Notes: generated from the letters alone by a model not told the origin. A stretch of DNA of 64,000 bases from an uncultured Oscillospiraceae bacterium (GCA_934591815.1 CAKTPV010000001.1:1-64000), one strand, 5' to 3'; shown: positions 7,958-17,184, counted from the first letter of the stretch. Numbers and translations are program-made.

Positions 7958-9733
7958 ATGAAACATCTGATGTCCGGTAACGAGGCCACCGCACGCGGCG
8001 TCTACGAAGCCGGTATCAAGGTCTGTTCCGCTTACCCCGGAACGCCCAGCACGGAAATTCTGGAAAACCTGCCCCAGTACGGCAAGGACGTCTACTGCGA
8101 GTGGGCGCCCAATGAGAAGGTGGCCACCGAGGTGGCCTACGGCGCGTCTGTGGCCGGCTCCCGCGCCTTCTGCACCATGAAGATGGTGGGTCTGAATGTG
8201 GCCGCCGACCCCCTGTTCACCGCCGGCTACATGGGTGTCAACGGCGCCTACGTGGTTGTCACCGCCGACGACCCCTCCTGCCACTCCTCCCAGAACGAGC
8301 AGGACAACCGCCACTATGCCCGGGCTGCCAAGATCGCCATGGTGGAGCCCAGCGACGCCCAGGAGTGCAAGGACTTCGTCCGGCTGGCCTGCGAGATCTC
8401 CGAGGAGTTCGACACCCCGGTGCTGTACCGCACCACCACCCGCGTCTGTCACAGCAAGGGTCTGGTGGAGTTCGGCGAGCGCACGGAGCACGAGGCGCCC
8501 GCCTACGCCCGCAACACCCGCAAGTTTATCTGCACCCCCGCCAACGCCTACCTGAACCACCCCATCGTGGAGGAGCGTCTGGTGAAGCTGGCCGAGTACG
8601 GCTGCACCCGCGCCGTGGAGAACGGCCTGAACAAGGTGGAGCTGGGCGACGGCAAGGTGGGCGTCATCACCGCGTCCATCAGCTATCAGTACGCCAAGGA
8701 GGTGTTCCCCGAGGGCACGTCCTTCCTGAAGCTGGGTCTGACCTATCCGCTGCCCATGGATCTGATCCGCGACTTCGCCGCCAAGGTGGAGAAGCTGTAC
8801 GTCATCGAGGAGCTGGATCCGTTCATGGAGGATCAGATCAAGGCCGCCGGCATCGACTGCGTCGGCAAGGAGCTGACCGGCAAGCTGTATGAGCTGAATA
8901 CCGAGCTGGTGCGCGAGCGCGTGCTGGGCATCAAGGCGGACTACAAGACCATCGACGAGGTGAAGGTGGCCAAGCGTCCTCCCGCACTGTGCCCCGGCTG
9001 CCCCCACCGCGGCTTCTTCTATACCCTGTCCAAGAATAAGAGCTATGTGGTCACCGGCGATATCGGTTGCTATACCCTGGGCTCCGCCGCGCCGCTGAAC
9101 TGCATGGACGTGTGCATCTGCATGGGCGGCGGCTTCTCCGCCGGCATGGGCATGGCCAAGTCCTTCCAGCGCGAGGGCGTCACCGACAAGGTGGTGTTCG
9201 GCGTCATGGGCGACTCCACGTTCTTCCACAGCGGCATGACCGGCGCTGCCGAGATCATCTACAACAACGGCCGCATGATCCCCTGCGTGCTGGATAACCG
9301 CATCACCGGCATGACCGGCCACCAGGAGAACCCCGGCACGGGCTTCACCCTGATGGGCGAGCCCGCTCCCATGATCAGCGTGGAAAAGGTGCTGGAGGCC
9401 TATGGCTTCGCCCCTGTCTTCACCGTGGATCCCCAGGATCTGGCGGCCATGAAGAAGACCGTGGACGAGGCGGTGGCCGCGCTCAACGAGGGCAAGCATC
9501 CCGCTATCGTCACCCGCCGTCCCTGCCTGCTGATCAAGCGCGTGAAGCACGACATCGGTATGTGCGTGGTCAACACCGACAAGTGCAAGAGCTGCAAGAG
9601 CTGCCTGAAGGTGGGCTGCCCCGCCATCTCCATGGAGAACGGCAAGGCGTTCATCGACCGCACCCAGTGCGTGGGCTGCACCGTCTGCGCCCAGGCCTGC
9701 CCGTTTGACGCCATCGAAAAGGAGGAAAAGTAA
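7958..9733 (+). CDS. iorA: indolepyruvate:ferredoxin oxidoreductase, alpha subunit
   Basis: 591 residues. I chose ATG 7958 because AAAGGTGG lies 8 bp before it; an in-frame GTG at 7946 overlaps that site. The N-terminal part is the pyrimidine-binding half of a 2-oxoacid:ferredoxin oxidoreductase (MSGNEATARGVYEAG, SAYPGTPSTE). The middle carries the TPP-binding half (CPGCPHRGFF, then GDIGCYTLG and GDSTFFHSG). The C-terminus has two ferredoxin-type clusters (CKSCKSCLKVGCP and CVGCTVCAQACP). With IorB it oxidises aryl or branched 2-oxoacids to acyl-CoA and CO2, reducing ferredoxin. It follows butyrate kinase by 63 bp. Confidence 0.95.
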   Translation: MKHLMSGNEATARGVYEAGIKVCSAYPGTPSTEILENLPQYGKDVYCEWAPNEKVATEVAYGASVAGSRAFCTMKMVGLNVAADPLFTAGYMGVNGAYVVVTADDPSCHSSQNEQDNRHYARAAKIAMVEPSDAQECKDFVRLACEISEEFDTPVLYRTTTRVCHSKGLVEFGERTEHEAPAYARNTRKFICTPANAYLNHPIVEERLVKLAEYGCTRAVENGLNKVELGDGKVGVITASISYQYAKEVFPEGTSFLKLGLTYPLPMDLIRDFAAKVEKLYVIEELDPFMEDQIKAAGIDCVGKELTGKLYELNTELVRERVLGIKADYKTIDEVKVAKRPPALCPGCPHRGFFYTLSKNKSYVVTGDIGCYTLGSAAPLNCMDVCICMGGGFSAGMGMAKSFQREGVTDKVVFGVMGDSTFFHSGMTGAAEIIYNNGRMIPCVLDNRITGMTGHQENPGTGFTLMGEPAPMISVEKVLEAYGFAPVFTVDPQDLAAMKKTVDEAVAALNEGKHPAIVTRRPCLLIKRVKHDIGMCVVNTDKCKSCKSCLKVGCPAISMENGKAFIDRTQCVGCTVCAQACPFDAIEKEEK

Positions 9734-9734
9734 C

Positions 9735-10325
9735 ATGAACGATGTGAAAAGCTGCCTGTTGGTAGGTGTGGGCGGTCAGGGCGCCATCCTGATCTCCAAG
9801 ATCATGTCCAACGGCTTTATGAAGGCCGGCTATGACGTCAAGCAGAGCGAGGTTCACGGCATGGCCCAGCGCGGCGGCAGCGTGTCCACGCAGGTCCGCT
9901 GGGGCAAGAAGGTCTACGGCCCCGTCTTCGGCAAGGGCGAGGCCGACATCATGGTGGCGCTGGAGCGGATGGAGGCCGTCCGCTATGCGGAGTTCCTGAA
10001 GCCCGACGGCGTGGCCGTCATCAATGACTACGCCATCAAGTCCACCACCATCGCCTCCGGCGCTGAGGTCTATCCCGCCGGCTGCATCGAGGCCATGGCC
10101 CGGAATTTCAAGACCATCGCCGTACCCGCCAGCGACATCGCGCTGAAGCTGGGCAATCCCAAGTGCATGAACGTGGTGCTGTTCGGCGCCATGTGCGACG
10201 CGCTGGGCTGCCCGGATATCGACTGGGAGCAGATCGTCGCCGAGACGGTGCCTGCCAAGGTCAAGGAGCTGAACCTGCAGGCGTTCCGCATGGGCCGCGA
10301 GGCCGCTCGGAAGGCCGCCGAATAA
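9735..10325 (+). CDS. iorB: indolepyruvate:ferredoxin oxidoreductase, beta subunit
   Basis: 196 residues, normal for IorB and the gamma-type subunits of 2-oxoacid:ferredoxin oxidoreductases. It starts MNDVKSCLLVGVGGQGAILI with the typical GxGGQG motif and has HGMAQRGGSV (about 38-47). The ATG at 9735 is 1 bp after the iorA stop and its GGAGG lies inside the iorA 3' end, so translation is coupled. It forms the heterodimer with IorA. A terminator at 10347-10395 ends the operon. Confidence 0.93.
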   Translation: MNDVKSCLLVGVGGQGAILISKIMSNGFMKAGYDVKQSEVHGMAQRGGSVSTQVRWGKKVYGPVFGKGEADIMVALERMEAVRYAEFLKPDGVAVINDYAIKSTTIASGAEVYPAGCIEAMARNFKTIAVPASDIALKLGNPKCMNVVLFGAMCDALGCPDIDWEQIVAETVPAKVKELNLQAFRMGREAARKAAE

Positions 10326-10346
10326 CCCGCATACATCCCGTACACA

Positions 10347-10395
10347 ACAAGAGAGCGCCCCGGCCTTGCGGTCGGAGCGCTCTCTTTGTTGTTTC
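10347..10395. terminator. bidirectional terminator between convergent iorB and PBP genes
   Basis: GAGAGCGC...GCGCTCTC with flanking CAACA and TGTTG, between convergent transcription units. Confidence 0.75.
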
Positions 10396-10424
10396 AGTAC
10401 TTTGCCGCTCGGGACGGAGACCGG

Positions 10425-12950
10425 TCATCCCCACCAGCTGGTGTGGATATCCTCGTCCCCTCCGCCGGTGTCGTCCGGCTCGTCGTCATCGCCGAAGAAG
10501 CCGCTCCAGCCATCCAGCAGCATGAAGTCGTCCTCCGCCTCAATATCCTCAAAGCCCTCCAGCCGCGGGCGGGTATAGTCCAGCTTGGAGCCGCTGCCCA
10601 CGGAGATGGTGCCGTCGTCGTTGACGAAGTTGACGGTGTAGATGGGGCTGGTGTGCATATTGCAGTAGGCCGACGGCGCGTTGTCCGCCGCCACCAGCGC
10701 CGAGTAGACCCGGCTGCCGCGGCAGTCCTCGGCACAGTTGTCCGTTGCCAGCAGGCCGCTGTCGGCGCAGACCTTCACGTAGGTCAGCCCAGAGCAGCTG
10801 AAGAAGTCCTTATCCGCCAGATCCGCGTGGATGCGGCTCATGACCTTCTGCCACATGGACGCCGCCGGGTTGCCGCTGGCGATGATGCGCTGGTTGTGAA
10901 CGTAGCCCACCCACACGGCGCAGCTGTAATACGGCGTATAGCCCACGAAATACCGATCCTGATCGTTGTTGGTGGTACCGGTCTTACCGGCCACGTGCAT
11001 ACCGCTGATCCGGCCCTCATAGCCGGTACCGCCGTTGACGACCTCCTGCAGGAGGCTGTTCATCAACGCGGCGGTGGTGTCCTTCATGGCCACGGAGGCC
11101 TTGGCCTCGTTCTCCAGGATCACATTGCCATCGGCGTCCTCCACCCGGATGAAGGTGCGGGGCGCGGTGTAGATGCCCTCGTTGGCGAAGGCTGCGAAGG
11201 CCGCCGCCATCTCCTCCGTGGTCACGCCCCGGTCAAGGCCGCCCAGACCCATGTTGCCCACCTGCTGGGCGTCCTGAGACGTCAGGGTGGTGAAGCCCAG
11301 CTTGTTGGTCATAAAGTCGTAGGAGCGGCTGGTGCCGTACTCCTGCACCACCCGGACGGCGCAGGTGTTGGTGGAGCGGGCGATCGCCGTGTGCAGCGGC
11401 GTCAGCCCCATATAGCGGCCGTTGGCGTTCTTGGGATAGACGCTGCCGTTGAGCACCATCACCGGATAGTCGTCGATGGTGGAGGCGCCGTTGATGGTGC
11501 CGTCGTCCAGCGCCGGTGCGTATACGGAGATGGGCTTGATGGCGGAGCCGCACTGCCGTGCGGACGTAGCCCAGTTCCAGACGCGGGCGCCCTCCTTGAC
11601 GCCGGCGCCGCCCACCATGGCCACCACATAGCCTGTATAGGGATCCACGATGGTCATGCCCACCTGCAGCTGCTCCGTCTCCTTTTCGCCGTAGGCGTTG
11701 GTATAGGTGCTGGTATAGGGCAGGTTGGAGGTATCCGAGCAGACCTCCTCTGCGATCTTCTGATAGTCAGGGTTCTGGGTGGTGTAGATCTTATAGCCCT
11801 TGCCGTAGACCATGTTGACACCCTGGTCGAATGCCGTGGTCACCTTGCCGGTCACGGGGTTGGTGGAATCCGTCAGACCGTACTTCTCCACCAGCGCGGC
11901 AGCCACGTCCTCGATGACTGCATCCGTGAAGTAGGACTGGCTGGACGCGGCGGTCGGCGTCTCCTCCGTTGGCTGCCCATCGGTGCCGTCCGTATCGGGG
12001 GTATCCTCTCCGCTGTTGTCCACGTCCACCCGGCCGCCCAGAATGGTGTAGCCGTTGGAGAACACCACGTTCTCCTCCTTGGCGGCGTCGTAGGCGGCCT
12101 GATCGATCTTACCCTGCTCCAGCATGGCGCCCAGCACCAGAAGCTGCCGGGTGCGGTTGTTCTCCAGACCCCAATCGGTCTGCAGCGGGTCATACAGTGA
12201 GGGGTTGTTGGTAATGGCGATCAGACTGGCGCACTCCGCCAGCGACAGCTCTGACACGTCCTTGTTGAAATACTTCAGGGACGCCGTCACCACGCCGTAG
12301 CAGCTGTACCCGAAGTACACCTCGTTGAGATACGCCTCCAGGATCTCGTCCTTTTCGTAGCGCTTCTCCATCTCCTGCGCCCGGTAGATCTCCATCACCT
12401 TGCGCTTCACCGTGTTCTGGTTGTCGCCGGTCACGTTCTTCACCAGCTGCTGGGTGATGGTAGAGCCGCCCTGTACGCTGCCGCCGAAGATGGTGCTGAA
12501 GATGGCACGCGCCGTGCCGTGCCAGTCCACGCCCTTGTGGGTGTAGAACCGCTTGTCCTCAATGGCCACCACCGCTTTTTGCAGATCCTTGGGGATCTGA
12601 TCCAGATCGGCCCAGATACGGTTCTCCGAATCGAGGAACAGCGTGTGGTACATAGTCCACTCGCCGCTGGACGGCTCCTGATAGTACAGCTCCGTGGAGA
12701 CCTTCGTCTCAAATTCGTCCAGATAGACCTCTACATGGCCCCGCATACTGCTGTTGATGTAGGCGGAAAAAATACCGGCGAAGATAGCGGCAGTCAGTAC
12801 AAAGACCAGCAGGATCGTCCCGATGACACGGCCGGCTGTACCCCAGCCGCGGCGGCGGGGACGTCTCCGCTCCTGCCCGTTGTTCTCTATCTGTCTGGCG
12901 CTCTGCTGCGTCCGGTCGGTCCGATCGGCTGCCTCTCTGCGTTTTTTCAT
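10425..12950 (-). CDS. class A penicillin-binding protein (transglycosylase/transpeptidase)
   Basis: 841 residues from ATG 12950 (AAGGAAGG upstream; a GTG at 12953 is an alternative). A basic cytoplasmic tail is followed by one membrane helix (VIGTILLVFVLTAAIFAGIF). The GT51 domain has EDKRFYTHKGVDW and GGSTITQQLVKN. The transpeptidase has SxxK as SAIK, SxN as STN and KTG as GKTGTTNN. It polymerises and cross-links peptidoglycan outside the membrane. An extra Ser/Thr/Asp-rich segment lies between the domains (DTPDTDGTDGQPTEETP), and the C-terminus ends in an acidic, Gly-rich tail. It is monocistronic and convergent with iorB. The PBP subtype (1A-like) is inference. Confidence 0.93.
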   Translation of the reverse strand: MKKRREAADRTDRTQQSARQIENNGQERRRPRRRGWGTAGRVIGTILLVFVLTAAIFAGIFSAYINSSMRGHVEVYLDEFETKVSTELYYQEPSSGEWTMYHTLFLDSENRIWADLDQIPKDLQKAVVAIEDKRFYTHKGVDWHGTARAIFSTIFGGSVQGGSTITQQLVKNVTGDNQNTVKRKVMEIYRAQEMEKRYEKDEILEAYLNEVYFGYSCYGVVTASLKYFNKDVSELSLAECASLIAITNNPSLYDPLQTDWGLENNRTRQLLVLGAMLEQGKIDQAAYDAAKEENVVFSNGYTILGGRVDVDNSGEDTPDTDGTDGQPTEETPTAASSQSYFTDAVIEDVAAALVEKYGLTDSTNPVTGKVTTAFDQGVNMVYGKGYKIYTTQNPDYQKIAEEVCSDTSNLPYTSTYTNAYGEKETEQLQVGMTIVDPYTGYVVAMVGGAGVKEGARVWNWATSARQCGSAIKPISVYAPALDDGTINGASTIDDYPVMVLNGSVYPKNANGRYMGLTPLHTAIARSTNTCAVRVVQEYGTSRSYDFMTNKLGFTTLTSQDAQQVGNMGLGGLDRGVTTEEMAAAFAAFANEGIYTAPRTFIRVEDADGNVILENEAKASVAMKDTTAALMNSLLQEVVNGGTGYEGRISGMHVAGKTGTTNNDQDRYFVGYTPYYSCAVWVGYVHNQRIIASGNPAASMWQKVMSRIHADLADKDFFSCSGLTYVKVCADSGLLATDNCAEDCRGSRVYSALVAADNAPSAYCNMHTSPIYTVNFVNDDGTISVGSGSKLDYTRPRLEGFEDIEAEDDFMLLDGWSGFFGDDDEPDDTGGGDEDIHTSWWG

Positions 12951-13172
12951 CACAGGGCACCTTCCTTTCTCTGTTATTCAGCAGGAATTCGGAGCTTTCC
13001 CAAGGGAATTCCATAAAAACCCACTATAAAAGTTATTTTACCATGGCTGTCAACTCCTCAAAACCTGCCAATTACGGAAAAAATTATACCCATACAATAT
13101 TAAACCCATTCATTTTCTCCGTTTTGCGGCATTTTCAGTCCGCCTGCGCCGGAAATATCGCGTCATTTGCAC

Positions 13173-13201
13173 TTGCATTTTTCCGCCGAAACCGTTATAG
13201 T
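13173..13201 (+). promoter_or_regulatory. promoter of the DUF1292 gene
   Basis: TTGCAT, a 17-bp spacer and TATAGT, 44 bp before the start codon. Confidence 0.55.
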
Positions 13202-13244
13202 GTACTCACCCCGGCAGGGGCACCACAACGAAGGAGGATCTCCT

Positions 13245-13541
13245 ATGAGCGAGGAATTCGGCCCCAATTTCATCACACTGACCGACGAGGACGGCAACGA
13301 GATCGAATTGGAATATGTGGACGCCATTGAGGTGGACGGCCAGACGTATATGGCATTTTTCCCCACGGTAGACGAGGACGAGGACGAGGCCAAGGCTGAG
13401 GAGTTCGGTCTGGTCATCCTGAAATCCATCACAGAGAACGGCGAGGAGCTGCTGAGCACGCTGGACAGCGACGAGGAGCTGGATCGCGTCTACGACCTGT
13501 TCATGGAGCAGCTGATGGACGACGAGGACGGCGAGAACTGA
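13245..13541 (+). CDS. DUF1292 family protein
   Basis: 98 residues, very acidic (clusters of DEDED near residue 45 and at the C-terminus). It starts MSEEFGPNFITLTDEDGNEI at ATG 13245 behind AAGGAGG. The pattern of an N-terminal strand-rich half and an acidic linker matches DUF1292 (YrzB-type) proteins, which in many Firmicutes lie near ruvX, mltG and alaS. Their biochemical role is unknown. Here it is on its own and is followed by a structured intergenic RNA region. Confidence 0.8.
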   Translation: MSEEFGPNFITLTDEDGNEIELEYVDAIEVDGQTYMAFFPTVDEDEDEAKAEEFGLVILKSITENGEELLSTLDSDEELDRVYDLFMEQLMDDEDGEN

Positions 13542-13638
13542 GAACCAGCCCCTTTTCGCCGCCCGCCGCCTGTACCTGACAGGCGGCGCACCTGCACGCT
13601 ACGCAGAGTCCGGCGGACACGGTACACCGCGTCCGCCC

Positions 13639-13818
13639 TCAGCGATGGGCAGCGGTCTTTTTTATCCTGACATTGGTTATAGGGGACGTCGGATCAACAG
13701 ATGGTTTGCAGGCCTCCCGGCTGCATCGCGCGGCTGGAAGTTGGAAGCAGTAAAGTCAGTTGGAGACGACCCACCTGCGAGTTGTGCAGGTTATAACGCG
13801 GCCGCCGCCCATCGCTGA
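13639..13818 (+). ncRNA. structured RNA, 6S RNA-like candidate
   Basis: About 180 nt closed by a 19-bp long-range stem: TCAGCGATGGGC-AGCGG at 13639-13655 pairs with CCGCCGCCCATCGCTGA near 13802-13818, with one A:C mismatch and one G:U. Inside are an unpaired pyrimidine-rich bubble (13656-13664) and shorter inner stems, then a strong terminator. Length, end-to-end stem, large bubble and intergenic position fit 6S RNA, which binds sigma-A RNA polymerase. I could not match conserved 6S bases with certainty. Two more perfect hairpins upstream (13565-13587 and 13612-13637) may be part of a longer RNA or the end of the DUF1292 message. Confidence 0.5.
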
Positions 13819-13852
13819 GCGCCCCTCCGCCAGAAGGCGGAGGGGCGCTTTT
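13818..13852 (+). terminator. terminator of the structured RNA
   Basis: A perfect 14-bp stem AGCGCCCCTCCGCC/GGCGGAGGGGCGCT with an AGAA loop and TTTT. Confidence 0.85.
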
Positions 13853-14025
13853 CTCTGTTTTCCCCGGCAGACCCGGCTATTTTCCGGTAGTCCGTCCGTT
13901 TCTTTCCGGAAGATTCATAAATTCCCGGCAGTTTCCCCTTGCAGAACCGCCTTATATCCTGTATAATAACTAGGCATTTTATCACCAAGGGCGTATTATG
14001 CCCGTTTTTGAGAGGAATGAAACAA

Positions 14026-15591
14026 ATGAGCGCATCAAGAGAAAAGAAGAACCGCCAAGATCTGGCCAGTCAGGGTATCAAGGACCCCAAGGCCATCCGC
14101 GAGGCGGAGGAGAGAGCCAAGCAGCGCAAGACCAACCGTCTGTATGGCACCATTGCCGTGGTGTTCGTGGTGGTGGCTGTTTTGCTGCTGGTGATGAAGT
14201 CCGGCGTCCTGTACCGTGACCCCGACGCCGTCACCATCGACGGTCAGAATTATACCGTGGCACAGGTAAACTACTACTACCGCGGTCTGGCAAACAACAT
14301 TGCCAAGGCCGGCTACTACGGCCTGGATAACTCCAAGCCCCTGACCCAGCAGGTCATGAACGACACCGCCAAAATGCTGCTGCAGGTCACCGACGAGGGC
14401 GACGTCACCTGGGATCAGTTCCTGAAGGAGTACGCCGTCAAGCAGCTGTCCATCCGCACCATGGTCGCCAAGGAGGCCGAGGCCAACGGCATGGGCGCCG
14501 ATGACGAGGCGAGAGCTGAGGTACAGGCGACCCTCGACAATCTGAAGAAGTCTGTCAAGAGCGAGGGCTACTCCTTCAAGGCCTACCTGAAGGCCGCCTA
14601 CGGGCAGGGCATGACCCCCAGCCTGTTTGAGGAGATGCTGACCACGGAGGAAGTCACCGCCCGCTATATGCAGCACTATCAGAGCAGCCTGACCTATACC
14701 GTCGACGAGCTGGAGGCGGACTATCAGGAGCATCCCGACTCCTTCAACGTGGCCTCTTATGAGTATATCTACTTCAAGGGCAGCGCCCCCTCCACCACCG
14801 ACGCCGACGGCAACACCGTCCAGCCCACGGAGGAGGCGTCCGCCGCCGCCAAGAACGCTGCCGCTGCCGCTGCCAAGGCTGCGCTGGCGCGCTATCAGAA
14901 CGGCGAGAGCCTGGCCGAGATCTCCGAGGACTTCAAGGATCTGGGCACCTACGGCAGTGTGGATGCCGGCTCCAACAACGGCTCCGCCATGAGCGCATGG
15001 GCGTTTGACAGCGCCCGCACCGCCGGCGAGGGCGCCGTTGTGGAGGATGACCCCAACAGCTATGTGGTGGTCTTCCGCTCCATCGGCCGCGAGGAGTACA
15101 ACACCGTGGACGCACGCCACATCCTGTTCCTCGTGGACAGCTCCGCTCTGGACAAGAATTCCGAAACCTATGACGCCGACCTGCAGGCGCTGAAGGACGG
15201 CGCCAAGGCCAAGGCCGAGGACGCGCTGGCACAGTGGCAGGCCAACGGCGGCACGGAGGATGCCTTCGCTGCGCTGGCCAACGAGCTCAGTGAGGATGGC
15301 GGCTCCAACACCAATGGCGGTCTGTACACCAAGATCACCAAGGGTCAGATGGTCACCGAGTTCAACGACTGGTGCTTCGATCCCGCCCGCAAGGCCGGTG
15401 ACACCGGTATCGTCTACAACGAGGGCAGCTACACCGGCTACCACGTCATGTACTTCGTGGGGCAGGATGTACCCGCGTGGCAGGTGTCGGTGGAGAAGCA
15501 CAAGGCCAGTGAGGATTACAACACCTGGACAGAGTCTCTGCTGGAGCAGGCCAACGCCCAGGAGCTGGACGGCATGAAGGACGTCGGCTGA
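14026..15591 (+). CDS. membrane-anchored parvulin-type peptidyl-prolyl isomerase/foldase
   Basis: 521 residues from ATG 14026; an earlier ATG at 14017 sits on top of the AGAGG site and is less likely. A charged N-terminus (many K/R/E) precedes one membrane helix (about 42-62: TIAVVFVVVAVLLLVMKSG), so the bulk is extracytoplasmic. A SurA/PrsA-like helical N domain follows. The C-terminal part has a rotamase-like segment starting VDARHILFLVD and including GGLYTKITKGQMVTEF and GYHVMYFVG. There is no lipobox, unlike PrsA. An Ala/Lys-rich stretch (KNAAAAAAKAALA) lies in the linker. The likely role is folding of exported proteins. The next gene starts 4 bp after its stop. Confidence 0.88.
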   Translation: MSASREKKNRQDLASQGIKDPKAIREAEERAKQRKTNRLYGTIAVVFVVVAVLLLVMKSGVLYRDPDAVTIDGQNYTVAQVNYYYRGLANNIAKAGYYGLDNSKPLTQQVMNDTAKMLLQVTDEGDVTWDQFLKEYAVKQLSIRTMVAKEAEANGMGADDEARAEVQATLDNLKKSVKSEGYSFKAYLKAAYGQGMTPSLFEEMLTTEEVTARYMQHYQSSLTYTVDELEADYQEHPDSFNVASYEYIYFKGSAPSTTDADGNTVQPTEEASAAAKNAAAAAAKAALARYQNGESLAEISEDFKDLGTYGSVDAGSNNGSAMSAWAFDSARTAGEGAVVEDDPNSYVVVFRSIGREEYNTVDARHILFLVDSSALDKNSETYDADLQALKDGAKAKAEDALAQWQANGGTEDAFAALANELSEDGGSNTNGGLYTKITKGQMVTEFNDWCFDPARKAGDTGIVYNEGSYTGYHVMYFVGQDVPAWQVSVEKHKASEDYNTWTESLLEQANAQELDGMKDVG

Positions 15592-15595
15592 CACC

Positions 15596-16321
15596 ATGAA
15601 CGAGGCGTTTCTGCGCACACAGATGCTGCTGGGCGCTGACGCGCTGGACAAGCTCTCCCGCTGCCATGTGATCGTGTTCGGTCTGGGCGGCGTGGGCAGC
15701 TATGCTGCCGAGTGTCTGGCCCGCAGCGGCGTGGGCGAGCTGACGCTGGTGGATCAGGATACGCTGTCGCTGACCAACATCAACCGTCAGCTGTACGCGC
15801 TGCACTCCACCGTGGGACAGTACAAGGCGGAGGCGGCAGCCCGCCGCTGTCTGGACATCAACCCCGACCTGCGGGTACACCCCGTCTGCGCCACCTACGA
15901 CGCAGCCCACCGCGACGATTTCTTTACCGCGCATTACGACTACATTGTGGACGCCATTGATCTGGTCAGCTGCAAGCTGGATCTGATCGAGCAGGCCCGT
16001 CTGCGGCGTATCCCCATCCTGACGGCGCTGGGTACCGGCAACAAGCTGGACCCCACGCTGCTGCAGGTGGCGGATATCTCCAAGACCTCCGGCTGCCCGC
16101 TGGCCCGCGTCATGCGCAAGGAGCTGCGGGCCCGGGACATCCACCATCTGAAGGTGGTGTTCAGTCCGGAGCAGCCTGCCGAGACCCAGCAGCTGGAGGC
16201 GCCCCCTCCCGGACGGCGCTCCGTCCCCGCCAGTGTGGCGTGGGTACCGGCCACCGCCGGACTGCTGATGGGCAGCGTGGTGATCCGCGATCTGATCGAC
16301 GGCACGGGCATGATCCCGTAA
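15596..16321 (+). CDS. tcdA: tRNA threonylcarbamoyladenosine dehydratase (E1-like, TcdA/YgdL family)
   Basis: 241 residues. The Rossmann nucleotide motif GLGGVGSYAAE lies at about 26-36, and the E1-like signatures VDQDTLSLTNINRQ and ALGTGNKLDP are present. TcdA uses ATP to cyclise t6A to ct6A at position 37 of ANN-decoding tRNAs. The start overlaps the context of the preceding gene's stop by only 4 bp, so the two are co-transcribed. There is no strong ribosome site, which fits coupled translation. Confidence 0.92.
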   Translation: MNEAFLRTQMLLGADALDKLSRCHVIVFGLGGVGSYAAECLARSGVGELTLVDQDTLSLTNINRQLYALHSTVGQYKAEAAARRCLDINPDLRVHPVCATYDAAHRDDFFTAHYDYIVDAIDLVSCKLDLIEQARLRRIPILTALGTGNKLDPTLLQVADISKTSGCPLARVMRKELRARDIHHLKVVFSPEQPAETQQLEAPPPGRRSVPASVAWVPATAGLLMGSVVIRDLIDGTGMIP

Positions 16322-16348
16322 GCCGCGCCGCACCGCTTCTAACACCGT

Positions 16349-16384
16349 AAAAAGCATCGCACTCCGTTGGAGTGCGATGCTTTT
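16349..16384. terminator. bidirectional terminator
   Basis: A perfect 16-bp stem AAAAGCATCGCACTCC/GGAGTGCGATGCTTTT between convergent tcdA and the SDR gene. Confidence 0.85.
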
Positions 16385-16386
16385 GT

Positions 16387-17184
16387 TTATTTCCCGTAGA
16401 GCTGATAGATGAGCCAGTTCAAAAAACGCGCCGGCAGCACCTTCGTCAGGAATACGAAGAACTTATAGTCGAAGCGGATGGCGTACAGCGGGTGGCGGTT
16501 CCCCTCCCGCAGGGCCACCTTGGCGATGTAGCCGCCGGCCTTGGCGGGATCCATGCCCGTCTCCTCGTCGTGCTCCATCCGGGCCACAGAACGGGCGATA
16601 CGTCCCTGATAGATGTCGTCTCCCTCCCCGATCTTCCGGCGGGCCGCCGTGAAGCCGGTGTGGATGTCGCCGGGCATCACAGCACATACCGTCACGCCAA
16701 AGGGACGCAGCTCGTTGGCCAGCGCCATGGTGTAGGCGTTCACCGCCGCCTTGGTGGCGGAGTAATAGGTCTGGAACGGGATGGGTACCGGCGCCGCCAC
16801 GGAGCTGAGGTTCACGATGCGGCCATGCCCCGCCTCACGCATGATGGGCACCACCACGCGGTTCATGCTGACCATTCCGAAAAAGTTCACGTCGAACAAC
16901 GCCTTGGCGTCCTCCGTGTTGGTGAACTCCACTGCGCCGGAGATGCCGAAGCCGGCGTTGTTCACCAGAATGTCGATGCGGCCCTCCCGCGCCATGATCT
17001 CCGCCACAGCGGCGCGGATGGTCTCCTCCTTCGTCACGTCGGCGGCGATGTGGTGCAGCCCCTCTACGCCCTGCGCGCGGCGGGACAGCTCGTACACCGT
17101 GCAGCCTGCCTCCTTCAGCGCCAGCGCCGTGGCACGGCCGATGCCGGAGGTGCCGCCGGTGACGATGGCAACGCGGTTACTCAT
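16387..17184 (-). CDS. short-chain dehydrogenase/reductase with C-terminal membrane segment
   Basis: 265 residues of the classical SDR family. Cofactor loop TGGTSGIG (about 9-16), NNAG (about 86-89), catalytic Ser in LSSVAAPV, and YYSATKAA (YxxxK, about 148-152) are present. The C-terminus is hydrophobic and basic (FFVFLTKVLPARFLNWLIYQ) and could bind the membrane. It overlaps the alpha-oxoamine synthase gene by 8 bp and is downstream of it. That pairing resembles serine palmitoyltransferase with 3-ketosphinganine reductase, so the likely substrate is the 3-ketone made by the synthase. The substrate is inference. Confidence 0.85.
   Translation of the reverse strand: MSNRVAIVTGGTSGIGRATALALKEAGCTVYELSRRAQGVEGLHHIAADVTKEETIRAAVAEIMAREGRIDILVNNAGFGISGAVEFTNTEDAKALFDVNFFGMVSMNRVVVPIMREAGHGRIVNLSSVAAPVPIPFQTYYSATKAAVNAYTMALANELRPFGVTVCAVMPGDIHTGFTAARRKIGEGDDIYQGRIARSVARMEHDEETGMDPAKAGGYIAKVALREGNRHPLYAIRFDYKFFVFLTKVLPARFLNWLIYQLYGK

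Noticed and set aside
7901..9736. Long antisense ORF opposite iorA
   Set aside because: Composition typical of a reverse-frame shadow, no ribosome site, while the sense frame is clearly IorA. The long frames opposite the PBP (10386-12200) and the foldase (14035-15651) were rejected for the same reason.
13639..13818. Structured RNA as SRP RNA or RNase P
   Set aside because: GGAAGCAG occurs, but the SRP apical-loop pairing partners are missing, and RNase P and tmRNA core motifs are absent. 6S-like architecture fits better.
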